NCBI GenBank assembly: GCA_012965485.1
Contig: DTSF01000326.1
Span: forward strand, 1 to 6,901
Direction of reading: 5' to 3'
DNA: 6,901 nt
From: Dehalococcoidia bacterium
GTDB lineage: Bacteria; Chloroflexota; Dehalococcoidia; SAR202; UBA826
Shown here: positions 5,820-6,901 of the stretch, one piece after another
How the letters are laid out: every line of letters begins with the position of its first letter
How positions within the stretch are numbered: position 1 is the first letter of the stretch
Made by a program: the position numbers and the translations under genes
Notes under the pieces: model-generated
What the model saw: the letters and a program-made list of their open reading frames with translations, nothing else
The model's database searches: none
What the model was told of the DNA's origin: nothing

Positions 5820-6849
5820 CTCTCTGATTGTTCCAGACAGGACCGCTATAGTTTTTGATTTCTTCTTCTGAGCCTTCCAAAATGTGGTCCTCTGGCGGCA
5901 GCATAGTTATGGTTGCCGCTGTCTCGGTCTGGCCGAAAGCATTTATGAAAAAGGTTCCCGGAAATTTCGATATTGCCCTTTTTATCACTTCAAGCGGCAT
6001 TGAGGCAGCCCCGTAAGTGATCACCTCTAAGGTTGAAAGGTCAAATTTCTCAAATTCCTGATGATCCATCAACATTTTAAGCATCGTCGGGACCATCATG
6101 GCTCGATTAGCTTTTTCTTCTTGCACCAATGTCATCCATTCAACTGGTTCAAATTGACGTTGAATGATTAAGGTGCGTCCTCCATATATTGCAGCCATAA
6201 CAGCCTGTATGCCGGCAATATGATATAGCGGTACTGTCAGAATGTTTTTCTCCTCCGATTCAAGGTCAGGGGGAGAAACATTTGCAAGTAAATATGACGC
6301 GAAGCTGTCATGACTCAGCATGACCCCTTTGGGAGAACCTGTGGTCCCTGCGGTAAATATGATCATGGTCAAATCGTCTTCGTCCCCCATCGGATACATG
6401 TCTTCGCCAGATGACGCAGACAGCAATTGTTCATATGACTCCCACCCTTCCACGGGTGCATCATCCATCACTACAAACCCATCGACGCTGGTCAAGTTTT
6501 CTTTGATGTTATCTACCATGGAAACGTAACGTTCACCGGTGATAAGAATCTTCGGATTGGAATCGTTTATCATATACTCAATTTCTTCTGGGCGGGAACG
6601 AAAATTAAGCGGCACATACACAGCGTCCAACTTGGCTGCTGCAAAGTAGGTCTCTATATTTTCGTTACAGTTGACCTGCATACTGGCTATTCTATCCCCC
6701 GCCCTGACCCCCATACCTACAAGGGCATTTGCCAACTTCTTCACCCTTTCTTCCAATTCTTGAAAAGAAAACCTTTTCCCATCAAAAACTATAGCGGTCC
6801 TTTGTGGAACAATCAGAGAGGTGATATTTAAAAATTCTGTGGTGTTCAT
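5803..6849 (-). CDS. Acyl-CoA synthetase, N-terminal fragment of a broken gene
   Basis: This frame gives 348 residues and holds the N-terminal adenylation domain of an AMP-forming acyl-CoA synthetase. Motifs in order: TAIVFDGKRFSFQELEERV (18-36), the phosphate-binding loop FTAGTTGSPKG (165-175), VPLYHIAG (206-213), TYGAASMP (278-285) and FINAFGQTETAA (301-312) with the FGQTE form of the YGxTE motif. From I331 the translation (IKNYSGPVW and on to the stop at 5803) is unrelated to the family because it runs into the inverted repeat. The lid domain with the catalytic lysine is encoded separately at 5301-5819. The start ATG has AGGAG 13 bases upstream, which is rather far. The acid substrate is unknown; overall form is that of medium/long-chain or aryl acid ligases. 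Confidence 0.87.
   Translation of the reverse strand: MNTTEFLNITSLIVPQRTAIVFDGKRFSFQELEERVKKLANALVGMGVRAGDRIASMQVNCNENIETYFAAAKLDAVYVPLNFRSRPEEIEYMINDSNPKILITGERYVSMVDNIKENLTSVDGFVVMDDAPVEGWESYEQLLSASSGEDMYPMGDEDDLTMIIFTAGTTGSPKGVMLSHDSFASYLLANVSPPDLESEEKNILTVPLYHIAGIQAVMAAIYGGRTLIIQRQFEPVEWMTLVQEEKANRAMMVPTMLKMLMDHQEFEKFDLSTLEVITYGAASMPLEVIKRAISKFPGTFFINAFGQTETAATITMLPPEDHILEGSEEEIKNYSGPVWNNQRGENCK
5816..5859 (+). repeat. Inverted repeat, left copy (44 bp), at the frame break
   Basis: The plus strand here is identical to the minus strand of 6781-6824 at 42 of 44 positions. The two differences lie in one codon-sized triplet (GAC here, CAA there). Read on the plus strand it encodes SLIVPDRTAIVFD, the N-terminal motif of an acyl-CoA synthetase. 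It sits in the middle of the same gene in the opposite orientation. No similarity extends beyond either end. Confidence 0.93.
6781..6824 (-). repeat. Inverted repeat, right copy (44 bp), in its native coding place
   Basis: On the minus strand these bases encode SLIVPQRTAIVFD, residues 11-23 of the acyl-CoA synthetase, in frame and in the expected place near the N-terminus. This is therefore the source copy, or is closest to it. The other copy lies inverted at 5816-5859, with 921 bases between the two. Confidence 0.93.
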
Positions 6850-6901
6850 GAATCGTGTATTACTCCTAGGCCCTTAGAATCCAAGAGGTAATTTAACACC
6901 A
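6846..6901 (-). other. Possible end of an upstream minus-strand gene
   Basis: One minus-strand frame is open from the window edge for 17 codons (ending LLDSKGLGVIHDS) and stops at a TGA that overlaps the acyl-CoA synthetase ATG as ATGA, a common operon junction. A second frame ends earlier, with KLPLGF and a TAA at 6876-6874. Either could be the tail of an upstream gene; 56 bases are too few to identify a family. Confidence 0.25.

Larger units (their letters stand above)
5301..6849 (-). pseudogene. Acyl-CoA synthetase (AMP-forming) gene interrupted by an inverted 44-bp self-copy and frameshift
   Basis: Joined end to end, the two frames give about 516 codons with all core motifs once and in the right order, the normal size for a fatty or aryl acyl-CoA ligase. 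The span is 1549 bases, one more than a multiple of three. The N-terminal frame stays recognisable to E330 (EGSEEE) and the C-terminal frame resumes at EVRIVNENG. The roughly 40 bases between them do not encode the usual 'SSVGRP' linker. Instead they are the reverse complement of codons near the gene's own start. The reaction of an intact gene would be ATP-dependent CoA activation of a carboxylic acid. Either this is a true pseudogene or a sequence or assembly error; the sequence alone cannot decide. Confidence 0.8.

Noticed and set aside
5816..6824. The 44-bp inverted repeats as an invertible phase-variation switch
   Set aside because: Flipping the 921 bases between the copies would not restore the gene: the minus-strand frame would run into a stop shortly after the repeat, and the C-terminal part would be left without a partner. 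No recombinase gene is in view.
5816..6824. The repeats as ends of an insertion sequence
   Set aside because: The bases between them are ordinary acyl-CoA synthetase coding sequence, with no transposase, and one copy is itself native coding sequence of the gene.

Overview
The window looks like a bacterial catabolic island: two gene clusters running toward each other and meeting near position 4030. Genes are packed closely, with overlaps or gaps of a few bases. The gene content is a molybdenum hydroxylase operon, an enolase-superfamily (mandelate racemase type) enzyme, an alpha/beta hydrolase and an acyl-CoA synthetase. This combination, with moderate GC and frequent AGA/AGG arginine codons, recalls marine Chloroflexota of the SAR202 type, which are known for many enolase-superfamily paralogues and oxidative enzymes. 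That assignment is an inference from gene content; no marker gene is present.

Plus strand, 1-3096: the end of an FAD-binding medium subunit, a complete [2Fe-2S] small subunit and a complete molybdopterin-binding large subunit follow each other in the order M-S-L. The M stop and S start overlap by one base. After 3 bases comes a small ubiquitin-like MoaD/ThiS-family protein ending in Gly-Gly. The large-subunit motif (AYRAPGAP) is not that of true CO dehydrogenase, so this is probably a hydroxylase of an unknown organic substrate. After a weak hairpin plus T-run, an alpha/beta hydrolase follows (3163-4020).

Minus strand, 4040-6849: an acyl-CoA synthetase gene (6849 to 5301) is followed 22 bases later by an enolase-superfamily gene (5278 to 4040), an apparent operon. 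The enolase-type protein keeps the three metal ligands and a His-Asp dyad.

The most notable feature is the state of the acyl-CoA synthetase gene. It is split into two reading frames, and the break coincides exactly with a 44-bp inverted copy (42 of 44 identical) of the gene's own N-terminal coding sequence, which lies about 0.9 kb away. This looks like a short double template switch, either a real mutation or an amplification/assembly chimera.

Together the genes suggest hydroxylation of an organic substrate, hydrolysis, dehydration or racemisation of a hydroxy-acid, and CoA activation, but no substrate can be named. No rRNA, tRNA, CRISPR array or insertion sequence was seen.
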